Assembly: GCA_032358255.1 (NCBI GenBank)
Contig: JAULBX010031260.1
Location: 109,761-173,760 of the forward strand
DNA from: Heterotrichella gracilis
Taxonomy: Eukaryota > Sar > Xanthophyceae > Tribonematales > Xanthonemataceae
Direction: 5' to 3'
DNA length: 64,000 nucleotides
Within the stretch, counting starts at the first letter, position 1. The number at the start of each line of letters is the position of its first letter. Of this stretch, positions 1-12,500 are shown in pieces. Made by a program: the position numbers and the translations under genes. The notes under the pieces were generated by a model. That model worked only from the letters and a program-made list of their open reading frames with translations. It was not told the origin of the DNA and made no database searches.

Positions 1-405
1 AATGTATGCATAGGAAAAAATACATGAGGTGGGCGGCTCGCAGCTCTCCAGGACCACCTTCGTTGCCCGGTGTGTGCATTTTATGACCGTCATTATGGGC
101 CCCTATGCGCCCAGCTGTCACAGGCATGTGCGCACGGCATGTACATCTATGAAGCGTCGTTGCATATATATAGTATGAGTATCATTGCATGTAGTGTTTT
201 ACACAAGGTTCACGCCATGAGTAGAGCGTGTGCTCTTCATATGCTGTCCCAATAAGGTAGCTGCCAAACGCACTACTGGCAAGTGGCACGGACACAACGT
301 GCACTTATGTATGCTACCTGCGAGTACTCCTTGAAACATGTTTCTTGTGCCGCACCTGCCACTGGTTGTATCGAGAACTGAACAGCACCATTTCCCACGC
401 TGCAG

Positions 406-1076
406 CGCCCAGCCCCCCACCACCATCCCCGCCTCCACCACCCCCCTTGCCACCACCGCCACCACCCCTACCACCGCCGTCACCACCCCTGCCTCCTCCA
501 CCCTCGCCCCCACCACCACAGCCACCCTCACCGCAGCCACCCTCACCCTCCCACCCACCCCCACCAACCAAGAAACCCCCTCCAAAGGTGGCCAGCCCCC
601 CACCAGCAGCCAAGAAACCCCCACCCAAGCCAAAACCAGCGGCCAAATCACCACCACCCAAACCTGCCTCCCCAGCAACCAAAAAGCCACCACCCAAGGC
701 AAAACCACCTCCCAAGGCCAAGCCATCACCCAGCAAAAAACCACCACCACCCAGCAAGAAGTGCCCAATCAGCGGGCAGGCTCCAGACAGCAAGGGGCAG
801 TGCGTGTGCTCCACCCAGGGAGCCAAGGTGCAGACAGGAAAAAACAGCGCCAAGAAAGAATGTGCATGCCAATTTGGTCAGGTAGTGAAGAAAGACAGCA
901 AGGGCCACCAGGCATGTGAGTGCCCTGCCAAGGGCCAGGCGGTGGCCAAGGTGGGGGGCAAGCAGGTGTGTGCCTGCGCCATCCAGGGCCAGGTGGTTGT
1001 GAAGGGGCAGTGCCAGTGCAAGGCGGGCCAGGTGGTGAAGACGGTCAAGGGAGTGAAGCAGTGCGCCAAGAAGTGA
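406..1076 (+). CDS. Pro-rich, Cys-repeat wall-type protein (3' terminal exon, partial)
   Basis: This is the last exon of a gene whose earlier exons lie left of the window. The acceptor is the TGCAG ending at 405, entered in phase 1, and the stop is TGA at 1074-1076. About 115 residues of SPPPP, PPSPPP and KKPPPK repeats are followed by a C-terminal domain of about 100 residues. That domain has 12 cysteines, including five C-x-C pairs, spaced by GQVVK-type segments. SPPPP runs are substrates for hydroxylation and glycosylation in algal wall glycoproteins of the pherophorin/extensin type, so a secreted extracellular-matrix role is likely. The last exon of the gene ending at 5158 is a close paralogue with the same acceptor phase, which supports the splice site. 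I do not recognise the Cys-repeat domain. Any globular N-terminal domain is off the window. Confidence 0.75.
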
Positions 1077-2838
1077 TGTGCAGCAGCGAGCTGGGCACTT
1101 GAATTTGCTTGGATTTGAAGTGCGCGAGAAAAGGATGCACTTTAGCCAGCCGAGTACTTGATATTTTATTTTAATTCCAGCTCCATCCTGCTGCCGCTGC
1201 CATGGCTTGATGCTGCAAATGAACTTCTATATCTATTAAATATTCCCCCATAATCTGACTAACATAACTACACAATTTTTTTTCCAGTCCACAACGCGCT
1301 TCCAAAGTTTTTTCAACAGCTTCCATTTGTTTCAACCTGTCCCGGGAGGGATGTGCCACAGGCGTAACTGACAGTTGCCACGCCATTCTACCTATCTGCA
1401 TTTTCATTCCTTTTCCTCACAGGTGCTGCCAGGTATCTTCCCCATGAAGACCTCTGTCAATTGGTCTGTCGCAAGTGATACAAGGGTACCATTATGGATA
1501 TTTTTGTATCGATTTTTATCAAAATACCCCAATATTTCTTGCCGGCACTGTAGTGGACTATGATGTTTTGATGGAGTGAATGGTTTCAGGACTTCAAACA
1601 AGCCTTTCTATTCGACAGAGTTTGATTAGATGTTGTACGCCGCTAGTGGGGTGGGAGGTTGCGTGCCTTCGCCATGGGGGCTGAGCCTCCACGTGGACCA
1701 TTTCCACCACCTGTCCCAAATTTGGCCTCCAGAACCTCGACAGCCTTTGAACATCATATGTATAGTACCTTAACATATGTATAGTACCTTGTTAAATGTG
1801 TCAAGTGCCGTGTACACAGCCCCTGAACGAAGAAAGGATTCCTTTCAGGCAGCTACCCTTATGCCACCTGGCACTGCACCTGCGCTTGACTGCACTCCCC
1901 TGCCAGTTGGCCCACTAATGTTGGCTTCGAACCTGGTAGAGTGTCTGTTCGCTGCTCGCTGCCTGCGAGACACAACCCACGGCACTTATCGACACCAGCG
2001 TTGTTGTTCTATCGCTGGTCCCTTCACTGTCTCATTCGACCGTGTGGTTGCCGCCACTTCCAGCCTAGGTACTCGCACCGCTCTTTTTGCTTCCTGGAAC
2101 TCCCCCACACTGTGACCACCAGTCGTTGGTATAGTTGTGAACTTTCATCCTAAGCCGGTTGCACCAACGATACCAGCACAGTAAATGTTTACAGACCCAC
2201 TGGAAAGCCTCTCCTCTCCAGGCTGTCAAGTTTCGAACTCGCAGTCGGGACTTCGATGCAGTCCGTCTTGCTCCTTCATACGCTGCTGCTGGCTATATCG
2301 GCTTCCTTCAAGGTGCGCGAGACACGCTGATACCCTTATGTACTCGGTGGTGCCTGTGACCTGTACAGTGTGCCTGCGACAGTGCGCCTGTGCCCAGTAG
2401 TTGATGGACCGGCCCACAAGTCTGCTGGTTCGCTGAAGAGCAAACCTGCTGAAAAGGTATCGCCGTGCATTACCCACACCCTTTCACCCCTCACCCCTTC
2501 AACCCATGCCCTGATGCAGGCACTTGCTCTTCCTGTCTCGTGACGGGCAAACACCAGCTAGGAAGCAACTCAAAATCCCTACCAAACCCTACCCACCAGG
2601 CCTGTGCGCGTTGCCTTCACCCACTGAGTGCCACAGGCAGGGTTCCCAATGGGTCCCCGTAATTTTCATCTCGTAGTCGAGGGTCCACCCCGATTAGGGG
2701 TTTAGGGCGCTATCTTGATTTCGCTGGCCTGTGTAGCTGGGCAAGCAGCGCTAGCACCTAACGCCGGTTTACGGTTAGGGTTTAGGGTTTTACTATTTAG
2801 GGTTTAGTCCGCTGACACGACCCTACTGGCCTGTGCAG
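1077..2838. other. Intergenic / upstream region of the DOMON gene
   Basis: There is no convincing coding exon here. The first exon of the following gene, which should encode a signal peptide, must lie in this stretch or was missed. Short telomere-like TTTAGGG runs occur at about 2693-2712 and 2775-2812, just before the first exon I can support. Confidence 0.5.
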
Positions 2839-5158
2839 GTGGGCCAAGCAGCCAGTGGCGGGATCCCCTTTGCCAACGTCCCCGGCAACCCCAACATCTT
2901 CGACCCCTTGGCTCCCCCTCCCCCTCCCCTCTTTGGCAACATCCCCACCACCCCCGTCCCCGTAAATTCACCTCCCCCCCATTATGCCAACGTCCCCAAC
3001 ACCCCTATCTTCGTTTTCCCTTCGGACCCACCTCCCCCACCGCCCCTCGTGGCCGGCGACTACCCCCTGGCAAACTGCAAAGCCATCGAAACGGGCACTG
3101 GAGTGCCATCTTTCAACATGCACTGGCAGGTGGGTGCCACATGCATTATATGCGTTGAACCCTGTCGCCCTGGATATCTGCTGACCTCACCCACCCCTCT
3201 GGCACCATGCCTGATGGGGGGAAGTACAAGAAAGCACTACAGTACTATGTTTATTAGTAACAATGCTATTTTTATTGTCATTATTATTACTATTATGCAT
3301 TTGAAATTACCCTTTATCGTTATAAATTATCATAAAATATGTGTTATATGTTTTACCCTTTATTACCACGAGTATCCCTGTAGTTCCTTACTGCTCACAT
3401 GAAACATTTGTGCCAATGCTGTGCAGGTGAGCAAGGGGCGCATCAACATCGGCATCGAAATCAAGGACAACCAGCGACCCGGGGGGGGGGGGGGGGACGC
3501 TGACGGGGACCCAGACCAGACATGGGTGGGCCTGGGGTTCTCAAATGACTTCAAAGGCCAGATGTACCCTAGGTTCCGCAGCGGCCTGGCGGATGTGGCA
3601 ATTGCGGGAAAATTTGCCAACGCCCATGGGTCGTGCTTTGCACTCGACTACACAATCAATGCCATCCCGAAGGGCACGCCCAACTGTGATGCCTCTGGGG
3701 TGAGTGAGTGTTTTGAGTTTATAAAGGTCTCATTATATCTCATGTACCATGCCAAATTCCACTTCCCATGTGTAAGCATGCAGTGTGGGAAATATCGTAA
3801 TGGTAATAATAGTAAAAATGTTATGCTGCATCGATACAATTCTCCATATACAGTTACTGGCAGTGCCATATTCCAGGGTGTATACTTGCATATTATGTCT
3901 CCCCACTAAATCTTCAATAGTCGTTTGATAATGTGCAGGTTGGAGTGTGCCCCGATTCCGCACCAGGGCTGTACGGCGAAAGCGACGTGCAACTGGAGCG
4001 CTGCTGGCAGCTTGGCAAGGTCGTCTACGTCGAGTATTTGCGCCCCCTTGACACCGGGGACCCCCTGGATGTGGTCTGGCCCACCACCACCAGCACCGCC
4101 ATTTGGGCCATTGGCAAAGTCAGTTCCCTTAACAGCGCCACCGATGTCCAGCTGGATCAGCACACCGATCAGGGCAGCGTGGGGGTGAACTTTGGGGGAT
4201 CGGGGAGCTGCACCACCTTCATCCTACGGGGTAAGTATACTGCAAAAGAATGCAACCAATAATCTACCTATTGGCAGTCATTCAAAGGAAATAATGGCAA
4301 ACCCAGCGTCGACCACGTGCACCTATGCGCCTTAAATACATGTACACTCCTGTAACGCCTGCGTGCGTGCACTGTAGTGGGCTGCAAAGTGCATGGTCTT
4401 TTTCATGCGCCGAGTAGGAAGCTGGTAGCTGGTGTGGCCTGCGCACACGTATGCTACCTGGCAAGATATTTCTCTACAGATCTGCATCTCAATATCATAT
4501 AATGTTCCACATAATGTCCCAAATTGGAACGTTGCTGCATGCATCTCTGCATATGTATGTATGTATGTAGACTAGAGTCTCCTGGCCAATGCTTACCGGT
4601 AATCACAGCTGACAAGACCCATTACCCACTGTTGCAGCAACAGATCCTGGCGTGTTCCACATTGCTGACCACCCCCCATCACCACCCTCGCCGAGGCCAC
4701 CACCACCCTCACCCCCCCCACCCCTACCAACCAAGAAGCCACCACCAAAGTCACTCAAGTTGACCAGCCATCCCCCAGCAGCCAAGAAACCACCACCTCC
4801 CAAAGCCAAGCCATCACCACCTCCAAAGCCAAGCAGCAAAAATTGCAGTGTCGGCGGCCAGGCTCTAGACAGCAAGGGGCAGTGCGTGTGCTCCACCCAG
4901 GGAGCCAAGGTGCAGGAGGTGAAAAACAGCACCAAGAAAGAATGCGCCTGCCAGTTTGGTCAGGTTGTGAGGAAGGACAGCCAGGGCCACCAGGCATGTG
5001 AGTGCCCTGCCAAGGGCCAGGGGGTGGTCAAGGTTGGGGGTGAGGAGGTGTGTGCCTGCGCCATCCAGGGCCAGGTGGTGGTGAAGGGGCAGTGCCAGTG
5101 CAAGTCGGGCCAGGTGGTGAAGACAGTCAAGGGGGTGAAGCAGTGCGCCAAGAAGTGA
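2839..5158 (+). CDS. DOMON-like domain protein with Pro-rich linker and Cys-repeat C-terminus (5' end not found)
   Basis: Supported exons are 2839-3129, 3427-3699, 3939-4230 and 4638-5158, with phases 0, 0 and 1; they give 458 residues without the N-terminus. The start is a Pro-rich segment. Residues about 93-285 then resemble a DOMON domain: FNMHWQ, later TWVGLGFSN, a Met-containing segment, ADVAIAGKF, and a beta-rich second half with paired cysteines. DOMON domains bind haem or sugars and are usually extracellular. A KKPPPK/SPPPP linker and the 12-Cys, C-x-C repeat domain shared with the gene ending at 1076 follow. This order suggests a secreted wall protein with a ligand-binding head. Function beyond that is not known. 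Exon 3427-3699 contains a run of about 16 G that fixes the reading frame. The two genes are tandem paralogues in the same orientation. Confidence 0.75.
3480..3496 (+). repeat. Poly-G run inside a coding exon
   Basis: About 16 consecutive G residues encode five glycines in the DOMON gene. Its length decides the frame of the rest of the exon. The current length is in frame with conserved sequence on both sides. Confidence 0.9.
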
Positions 5159-5946
5159 TGCTCTCGAGATCTAGTGAGCTGAGCACTCTGTTCCCTCTCA
5201 TGAATTTTATTCTTTACAATAGCTTTGTTGGATGTTTAGCATCAAGCAGCACAATAAAACCCGTTCCTCCCTGATCTTTTCTTTTCTTTTCTTTTTCATG
5301 ATCAACTTTTGGACCACCTTGTTGCTTCTATTCCTAGGTCAATGGACCATGGTTGTCTTGTCTCACGTCCCTTTCATGATCCTCATGAGGTTTTTACCAT
5401 GATATTGCATGGTTACCAGAGTATTTTCCTTCCAGGGCCTCTGGATTGTTGGCTCATGGTCACCATGGTGTGCCACCGTGACACTGTGTACGGTACGCAG
5501 CTTTAATAACATAACATGATCATCGGTAATAATATTATGCTTTTTCCCCCTCTTATTTCCTAACTACGGCAACTCCCTCCCACAGCGAGTAGGTGTCCGG
5601 AAATCATTTATTTATTCCGGAAACTATTATAGCCTCACAAGGTCCTTCAGCTTCTGCCTGCTGGCCACCTTGTTTCAATACGTATGACGTACTACAATAG
5701 TATCCAGTGTCCTTTTCACTCAATGTTGCCTGCATAGTTCAGCTGTTGATATGCTAGCAGATGTTTGAACAGACTCTAATCAGTAGAATGAATCATTATG
5801 TATAAACTATTCAAATGTCAGCTACACCAGCAGTTCTCTCAGACTTTCAATGTCTCGAGACATTGAAATGCATCATCAACATATATCATGCAATAGAAAA
5901 TCTACTGCCGCCGGTCGCACACAAGTTGTCCCGCCTGGATGGCTCC
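5159..5946. other. Intergenic region between convergent genes
   Basis: This region holds the 3' flanks of the DOMON gene (+) and F-box copy A (-). A possible poly(A) signal, AATAAAA, lies near 5252, and a short TTTTC microsatellite at about 5277-5297. I see no other gene. Confidence 0.5.
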
Positions 5947-8900
5947 CTAGAAGCCAGGGCACCGTGGATCGTGAGGCAGCAAGTGCAGCTGGTTGCCGGA
6001 TGTGGTGTGCCAACGCTGGCACACTGCGCAGCGCTGCACGTCAAAGTCTTCGCAGGCGCACTCCCGGCACACCACCCGCGTCCTTGCGGGAGGCTCCAAC
6101 ATCCTCAAAAACTGCACAAACCCCACCAGCTCGCCACAAAACGGCAGGTCAATCAGCTCTAGGCTCTGCACCCCACACAGCGCATCCAGGCCCTCAAAAC
6201 CGCCCTCCCAGCTGCAGCCAGGCCCGATGGACAGGGATTGAAGCTGGGGGCAAGCCCTGTTGATGTGTTCCATGTGGCTGCTATCCACCTCCAAATTCAC
6301 CAGGCTGAGATGAGTAAGATGCTCATACACCGCCTCCAGGGACGCATCAAACGGGCAGATGATGGGGGGGGCAATCTCTGAAATACGCCCAATCATATCT
6401 GTACTCTGGAGATCGAGGTGTCGCAGGGCGGTAAGCCCTGCCAGCGTGGGCATTGCTGACTCCCATGCGCCGCTGGTGGGGTTGGATCTGATGCGCTCCA
6501 AGTGGGGGCAGCTGGTGCACATGGCTATGAGCAGACCAGCGCTGTCCAAAAAGCACTCATTGTGGTTGGTGCCCACTATGTCAAGCTCTGTGAGGGCGGT
6601 GAGCCTGCAAAGGGAGGCGCACAGCTGGCTTCGGTGGATGTCGGCCATCCCTGCATCAGGGCCTGCACGCACAATAGAAGAAATAGGAATTTCATTTCTA
6701 GTGAAATAGGTGCGTAATTTAGTAGTATTGAAAAATAACCGCAACGAGGCAAGGTGCAAAGCATTCAGAAATACTAGTACCCTAAACCCTGCAACACGCA
6801 GTGAGCATGTGCACGCCACAGTGCCACCACCCTAAACCCTGTGGCCCACAGCGAGCAGGCTTTTGCGCACAGTGCGCCCATTCGCAGTCCAAGCAATACA
6901 AGCTACCATACACCATGCCGCCCCATTCCCTGGCTAACCCCCACAAGCTGCCATTTTCCAACCCACCAAAAAATCTCCACCTGTGGTCCGCCAGCTTGAG
7001 CACTTTGAGTTTTTTTAGCGCCGTGAGCGCCCCTCGGGCCACCGCCATGTCCCCGTCATTCTCACGCAGCGCCCGCGTCAGGTCCAGGCTTGTCAGGCAT
7101 GTGAGTTGGCCAATGGAGGCGACAGCTGCGGCACCCATCTGCACCAAGGGGCACCATCTACATCAGGGTTTAGGGTTTAGGGTTTAAAGGTTTTGCGGTT
7201 GCGGCTCCTTGGGGCACCCCACCAGCCCGACTGGTGGTGGAACTGTGCGACACTGCCGGACCAGGCTGACACCCATGCGCACGAGCATAGACCGCTTGGC
7301 ACGCATGGTGAAGGAGCTGGCAGTGGGTGTGAGAGTGTGCACAGATGTAACGCTTCCCAGCATTGCGTCATTGAGATGATTGGGCGAACTTCACATCCAG
7401 CCAGCGGACCGCCACGGTCGCACCACACAACTATCCATGGACACACATGCAGGTGTACATATTGAGGCCCTTGGGACGGTGAGGAGAGACGCCCCGCACA
7501 GCACGCCATCCACGCTGCCTTTGTGAAAGCCAGCAGCCTTGTACACACACTGGTGATATGCAACCCACCGCAGACCAATTGCAAATGGTTCCCCAGCTGC
7601 GGTGCCCCATATTGTCACATCTGCAGGAAATGAAATGAAGAATACATGGAAAAATTGGTGGATAATGGATGTTTAAACGTAGTGTATGTACGCACCCCCT
7701 TGTGCAGGTAGTGCAGGTTGAGGTCCCTGAGGGCTGTGAGGCGAGACACCCCGCACAGCACGCCATCCACAGTTGCCTGCGCAGGGTGCACAGACAGCCC
7801 CGGCAGGTGCAGCGCCTGCAGCCCTGCGAGGGACCACACGCCATCCAGACCACCACGCACGTTGCGCAGTCCTTTCATTTTGAGGCAGGTCAGCTGGGTC
7901 AGGGCGCTCAGGCCAAGCAGCACTGCACGCAGCAAGGACACCAGGTAAGGGGTCTGCAGTCAAAATAATAGTAGGGTGCCTGTAACAAAAGACATGTGCA
8001 GAAACACCTTCAGAACTGGTATACGCATTGCCCACAATATGTTTGCCAAGCTAAACCCTAAGCCCTAGACCCTAACTTTACACACAAGCGCACCCTTGTC
8101 TGAAATGGTCAGGCCTAACTGTCTATAATCGGCTGTCCCCTCCACTTTCAGCCGCTGTAGCGCAGCAAACTTGGCCAGCGCGGGTGTGAGGGGCACCGGG
8201 TGTGTGAGACGCATGCTGAGGCGAGTCAGTGCAGTCAGGGAGCGAGCCAGGGCCCTCAAGCAAGGCGCAGTCAGCTCATCCCCGGCACCAGCCAAGTCCA
8301 GCGCCTTGAGCCGCCTGCGCACCACACAACCAGCTTTAGGGTTTACAAGCAAGGTTAAAGGTCCACACCCCACTATAAAGTACCACACCAACAACTCTAG
8401 TATGGTTGAGCGACCCTCAAGGTTGCCAGTTGGTGGGCATATCCAGCAGGCTATATATGCCCACCGGGCTTTGTTGCTGGAATCCGCGCACTACTCCCAA
8501 GTCCAGCGATGTGAGCCCCAACAGAAATAGGTTGTGTGGTGGCCAGCCAGTGACACATACAAAATTAGCCAGTTACTGACGGGGATATATGACAGGTGAG
8601 AAATATATCAACCGTGTGCCCACCTCAACTTGTGCAGCTCTTGGAGCTCGTTTGTCTCCACACCCCAGGGCGCAGCATCCTTCAGGTCCAGGCTCTGCAG
8701 CTGGGGGAAGGACTTCGCCAGCTCAGTGGCATGGAGCCTGTTGGGCACCAGGTGCGTGGTAGTCTGCACCGTGGCCCTGCGCCACCGGCTACACACCATG
8801 TGCATTCTCCCTGGGCGCAGGCGACCTGCCACCTGCAAAACCAAGAAAGGGTAACCAAGCCCTCAACAGACTGCTGCTATATGCATGCAAGCACAGTGGC

Positions 8901-9032
8901 ATTCTGGGAACGCTCGACAGGTCTACAGCACCCACAGATACTGCGGCTGTTTGGAGGCAGCAACAAACATACCTCAGCTAGCAGGTTCGGGTCCAGGTTG
9001 GCCCAGTCACAGACGGTGGATACTGGCTCCAT
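5947..9032 (-). CDS. F-box-like / leucine-rich-repeat protein, copy A
   Basis: Six exons on the minus strand: 8973-9032, 8624-8832, 8094-8314, 7696-7922, 6967-7138 and 5947-6662. All intron phases (0, 2, 1, 0, 1) agree, giving 534 residues. The N-terminus, WANLDPNLLAEV followed by a MHMVC-x-x-W segment, resembles an F-box, so the product is probably a substrate receptor of an SCF ubiquitin ligase. The middle is leucine-rich repeats (LQSLDLKDA, LTALTRLSMRLTH, LTQLTCLKMKGL). The tail has C-x2-C-x-C, a second C-x2-C and late His and Cys residues, which suggests a metal site. An in-frame ATG 11 codons upstream, at 9065, is an alternative start; I chose 9032 because copies B and C start there. Intron 4 (7139-7695) is long and holds a decayed copy of exon 4. 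The open frame appears intact. Confidence 0.8.
7164..7185. repeat. Interstitial telomere-like tract
   Basis: Three TTTAGGG units lie in intron 4 of F-box copy A, near its 3' end on the minus strand. Such tracts recur across the window. Confidence 0.85.
7445..7530 (-). pseudogene. Relic of exon 4 inside intron 4 of F-box copy A
   Basis: The minus strand reads SVDGVLCGASLLTVPRASI, which parallels TVDGVLCGVSRLTALRDL in the true exon 4 (7696-7922). The match covers only the 3' half of the exon. It is a partial internal duplication with no clear acceptor. Confidence 0.7.
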
Positions 9033-9515
9033 GTTGGGAGGGGCATCTGCGTCAGCAGACACCATTGTGGGTCGGAAAACGAGGCTGCGACAAGGTGCGT
9101 CAGGCGCGGCGCAGTTTGTGCAACGAAGGTTCTCAAAGGCCGTCGCTGCTTTGGGCTGATGACTAGAAGGTTGCAAGGGTTATGGTGGTCCGCACAATGC
9201 AATGCATGCATATATATGTGCCGCATCCTGAGGCCCCGAGCCCAAGGCTTGTTAAACCCTAAATGAAACCCTAAAAAACAAGGGTTTGTAAATCTCCGGG
9301 AGCCATGCAAGATGCCTGCAACGAACACTGTCCTTGATACCACTTTACTTTCGTAAGAGGTACACCAACTATTACCGCATCCTGTTGTGCATGCTGGGCG
9401 TTGTCTTTCAATTCTCCAACTGTAGCACTCGTTAGCACATATCAAGATGCTGCTCGCAGCAGACAAACAGTGGCACTGACCATACACATATGCAAAGTGG
9501 CAGAACGGGAACAAT
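9033..9515. promoter_or_regulatory. Shared upstream region of F-box copy A and the ARM-repeat gene
   Basis: The 483 bp separate the start of copy A (-) from the start of the armadillo gene (+), so both promoters and 5' leaders must lie here. I can identify no specific element. Partial CCCTAAA motifs occur near 9255-9275. Confidence 0.4.
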
Positions 9516-12500
9516 ATGGTTCAGGACTCTCCGAAGAAAAAACCCTCGCAAGAAGTGGACGTGCATCAGGACGTTGCTACTCTAGTGTCATGCCTGGTGA
9601 GTGCTCACGGGTGGCCAGTCCGAGCGTTGAATTGGGTTGCAGCAGGAAGGAGGAAAGAGTATGCAGGAAAATAGTTGTTGTTTTGAGCATCGAACTGGTG
9701 TTGGGCATCCACCGGAAGACTAGGTGTATCCTGAATAGTACCGATGCATATCAACCTTGGCACATGCACCCATGCCGTCGTATCCATGCATGGGTAGCGC
9801 TGAGTTGCAGCAGGAGGAAACAATCGTTTGCAACTAACCAGAGGTTGTTTTGGTCACCGTTTAAACGAAAGCCGGGCTCAACAGTTGCACCTTTGAACGC
9901 ACAACACACCTCACCAGTAGGCACCCCTGGCCCCTATCCTGGAAACCTTCTGTCACTGGAAACATTCAGGTGACCTGTTTGTATATGAAGTATGTACCCT
10001 TGGTTGCCTGACGCAGAAAACTGGGTCTGGGCCACTCCCAAGGGTGGATGCTCTACTGGCGCTCTGGACATATGCCCTGGGGAGCCCTGAGCAAAGCCAG
10101 GAAGTGCTCGCTTCCGGTGCCTTGGCACCCTCGCTGGCTGTGTTGGAGAATGGCTCCTCGACGATGGCAGATAAGGCAGCTGCAATTGGTATGTCTGCTG
10201 GGTGAAAGTATGCCTGGGTGCAGAGTACAAAGCAACAGCCTGTAGTCTGATTATAAAACTGGCTTCAACCATGCAGGGTTGCTCAATGTGTTGAGCTCTT
10301 GTGACGAAAACAGAGTACAGATTGCCAGAGGGAAGGTGCAAGGGAGGCCTGGTGTTCCAATCATCATAAACCTTCTCAAGGACAAGCTGGAAACGATTTG
10401 CATCCCTGCAGCCAGTTTGCTGAGGCAAACCTCAGAGAATGCAGTTGCACGTTCCATAGTGGCGACCAACACCAAAGACCACTGGCGGGACACTGTTTCT
10501 GCCCTGGAGAATACGGTGCACAACACCGAGTACCAGACACAATTGTTCACGTTTCTGCACGGCGTATGCAGCGAGGTAAATCAGGACCATGGGTGCCCAG
10601 TCACAAAATATGTATCTTAATGGTTGTACGCCGTGACCCCCATGGTGATGCCCCCCTGCACTGCCTGCATTGGGATGCAAGCCCTATCACCCTGAAAATA
10701 CCAAGTGTCAATATCATCTGATGCAGGTTGGGGTGCTCGACCAGCTTGCCAATGATGCCACAGTAGCTCATGCATTCTGCGCCATCACCAAAAGCAAGGC
10801 ACCCACGATCATCAAGGTACGTATGTACAGCTAATGCTGCGGCGGGTGCTGCCCAGTAACTTGGCAATGCCATCCTTGCACTATTCTTGTCACGCACAAA
10901 AATGCTGGATTTTGGCGCAAGTATGGACTGCCATAATATTTCTGTCTTGGTAAACGTTAAAATTGTTAAAATTCATAGCAATGTAACAAGAAAACAAAGG
11001 TCTTCTCTGTGATCACTCAGTGGCACCTTCTTCAAGGACAGGCAGGGTACTGTAGCCCAATAATTGATGGCTGTTTTGCATTTCTATATTTTCCCCACGG
11101 CGTGCAGGCTGCCGTGGACCTAGTGAAGCGCATGCTGGAGGATGAACCACGCAGGCACCTGTTTTCACATCCAGCCCACATCCGGGCACTCACGGATCTG
11201 CTAGGGCCGCCACCAGCCAAGCTGCTGCAGTGGGAGCAGCACCAGCAGAGGCTGGTTGAGGCGGCTGCAAAGGTTGCACTCGACCAGGCAAACACAATGA
11301 GCTTGCTGGCTGACGCGTCTGGTGCTCAGCAGCGCAAGAACAGCACAGCAGTTGAGCGCAGGCCATCTGGGATGCGGCGGGGGTCCCATTTTGATGCCGC
11401 TGCAAAAGGTGTGAACACTTGTCAAGCAGAGATTAATTTCAACTTGCCGGTTTCCTTTTCCAAGAATAAATCAATATCACAAAATTGTTCAATTTCAGTG
11501 TGAATGAGGTAGCTACACAGAAATTACAGATTAACCATAAGCGTGCCTCAGATTTTGTGGTCATATTGACAGTTGACCTGCACCAATATGAATATATTTT
11601 GGGTGCATCAATCCCAGGCGTGTCTGATTTTGACTGTGCTATGACGGCATGTCATGTCTGGACTACTGGCTTTGCCTGGGGTCATCAGTACATTTTAAGG
11701 CCCACTCATATGCACAAAACCATCCCAAAGCTCACTACTTGGCTCATACGTTCAACGTCTTTGGGGATCATTTCTTTTTTGGGGTGCATTCAGATCTGTC
11801 CAAGGCTGCCAATAACATCTCTGATCAAGAATTGGAGCAGCTGTTGGTACAGCTAGATGTCAACATGCTGCGCAGGCTGTCAGTGGACGTGCGCCAAGGC
11901 AACAGGCATTCCACGGTACTAGGTAAGGCAATGTCATGGTTGTTGAACACTCTTGAAATTTTGAGGTGAGAGTTAGGTGAGAGGCTACTTATATGCATTG
12001 AACACTCAGTCCCCCTTGAGCACACCACAGTTGACAGCGCAGTCTTTTGTGGAATTCTTCCACAGAGTTGTTGTGTGTCCTCATGGCACAGCATGGGCAA
12101 TGGAATGCACTCGGCAAAAATCCATGCATTTTTGCTCTGCTTTGCAGCATTGCAGAAGCTGGCGCAGAACAACATTGATGCGGATGGGAGCAGGCCACTG
12201 ACTGCCCAGAGGCGCAACTTCTTGCCACCAGACAAACTGCAGCTGTCTCAAATCGAAGGACCTTTGAGCCGGGCATTGGCTGCCCTGGAAGGTAAGGACA
12301 CACGTATTGAATAAATCGAGCATTCAGCATCAATATTCGCTAGGAGGGACACGCAATCTGCATTCAATGGAGTAATCTGTTCTAATAGGCCCATAAGAAA
12401 CTGCAGCAAGCCTGCAGCAAACTGCAGCAAAACTGCAGCAAACAAAGATATACAACTAAAACCACAATGCACATATATTGCTTGCAGGGGACCAGCACAC

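Noticed and set aside
199-853. Long minus-strand and alternative frames across the Pro-rich exon
   Set aside because: They are antisense to the CCN-rich repeat, which has few stops in any frame. Their Gly/Val/Trp-rich products have no domain, and the plus frame carries the conserved Cys repeats.
2220-2290. Possible tRNA gene (GTTTCGAACTC-like segment)
   Set aside because: A T-loop-like sequence is present, but no matching acceptor stem or anticodon arm could be paired.
9401-9973. 190-residue plus-strand frame upstream of the ARM gene
   Set aside because: It overlaps exon 1 and intron 1 of the ARM gene in another frame and matches no family. The exon 1 to exon 2 splice gives a proper ARM helix.
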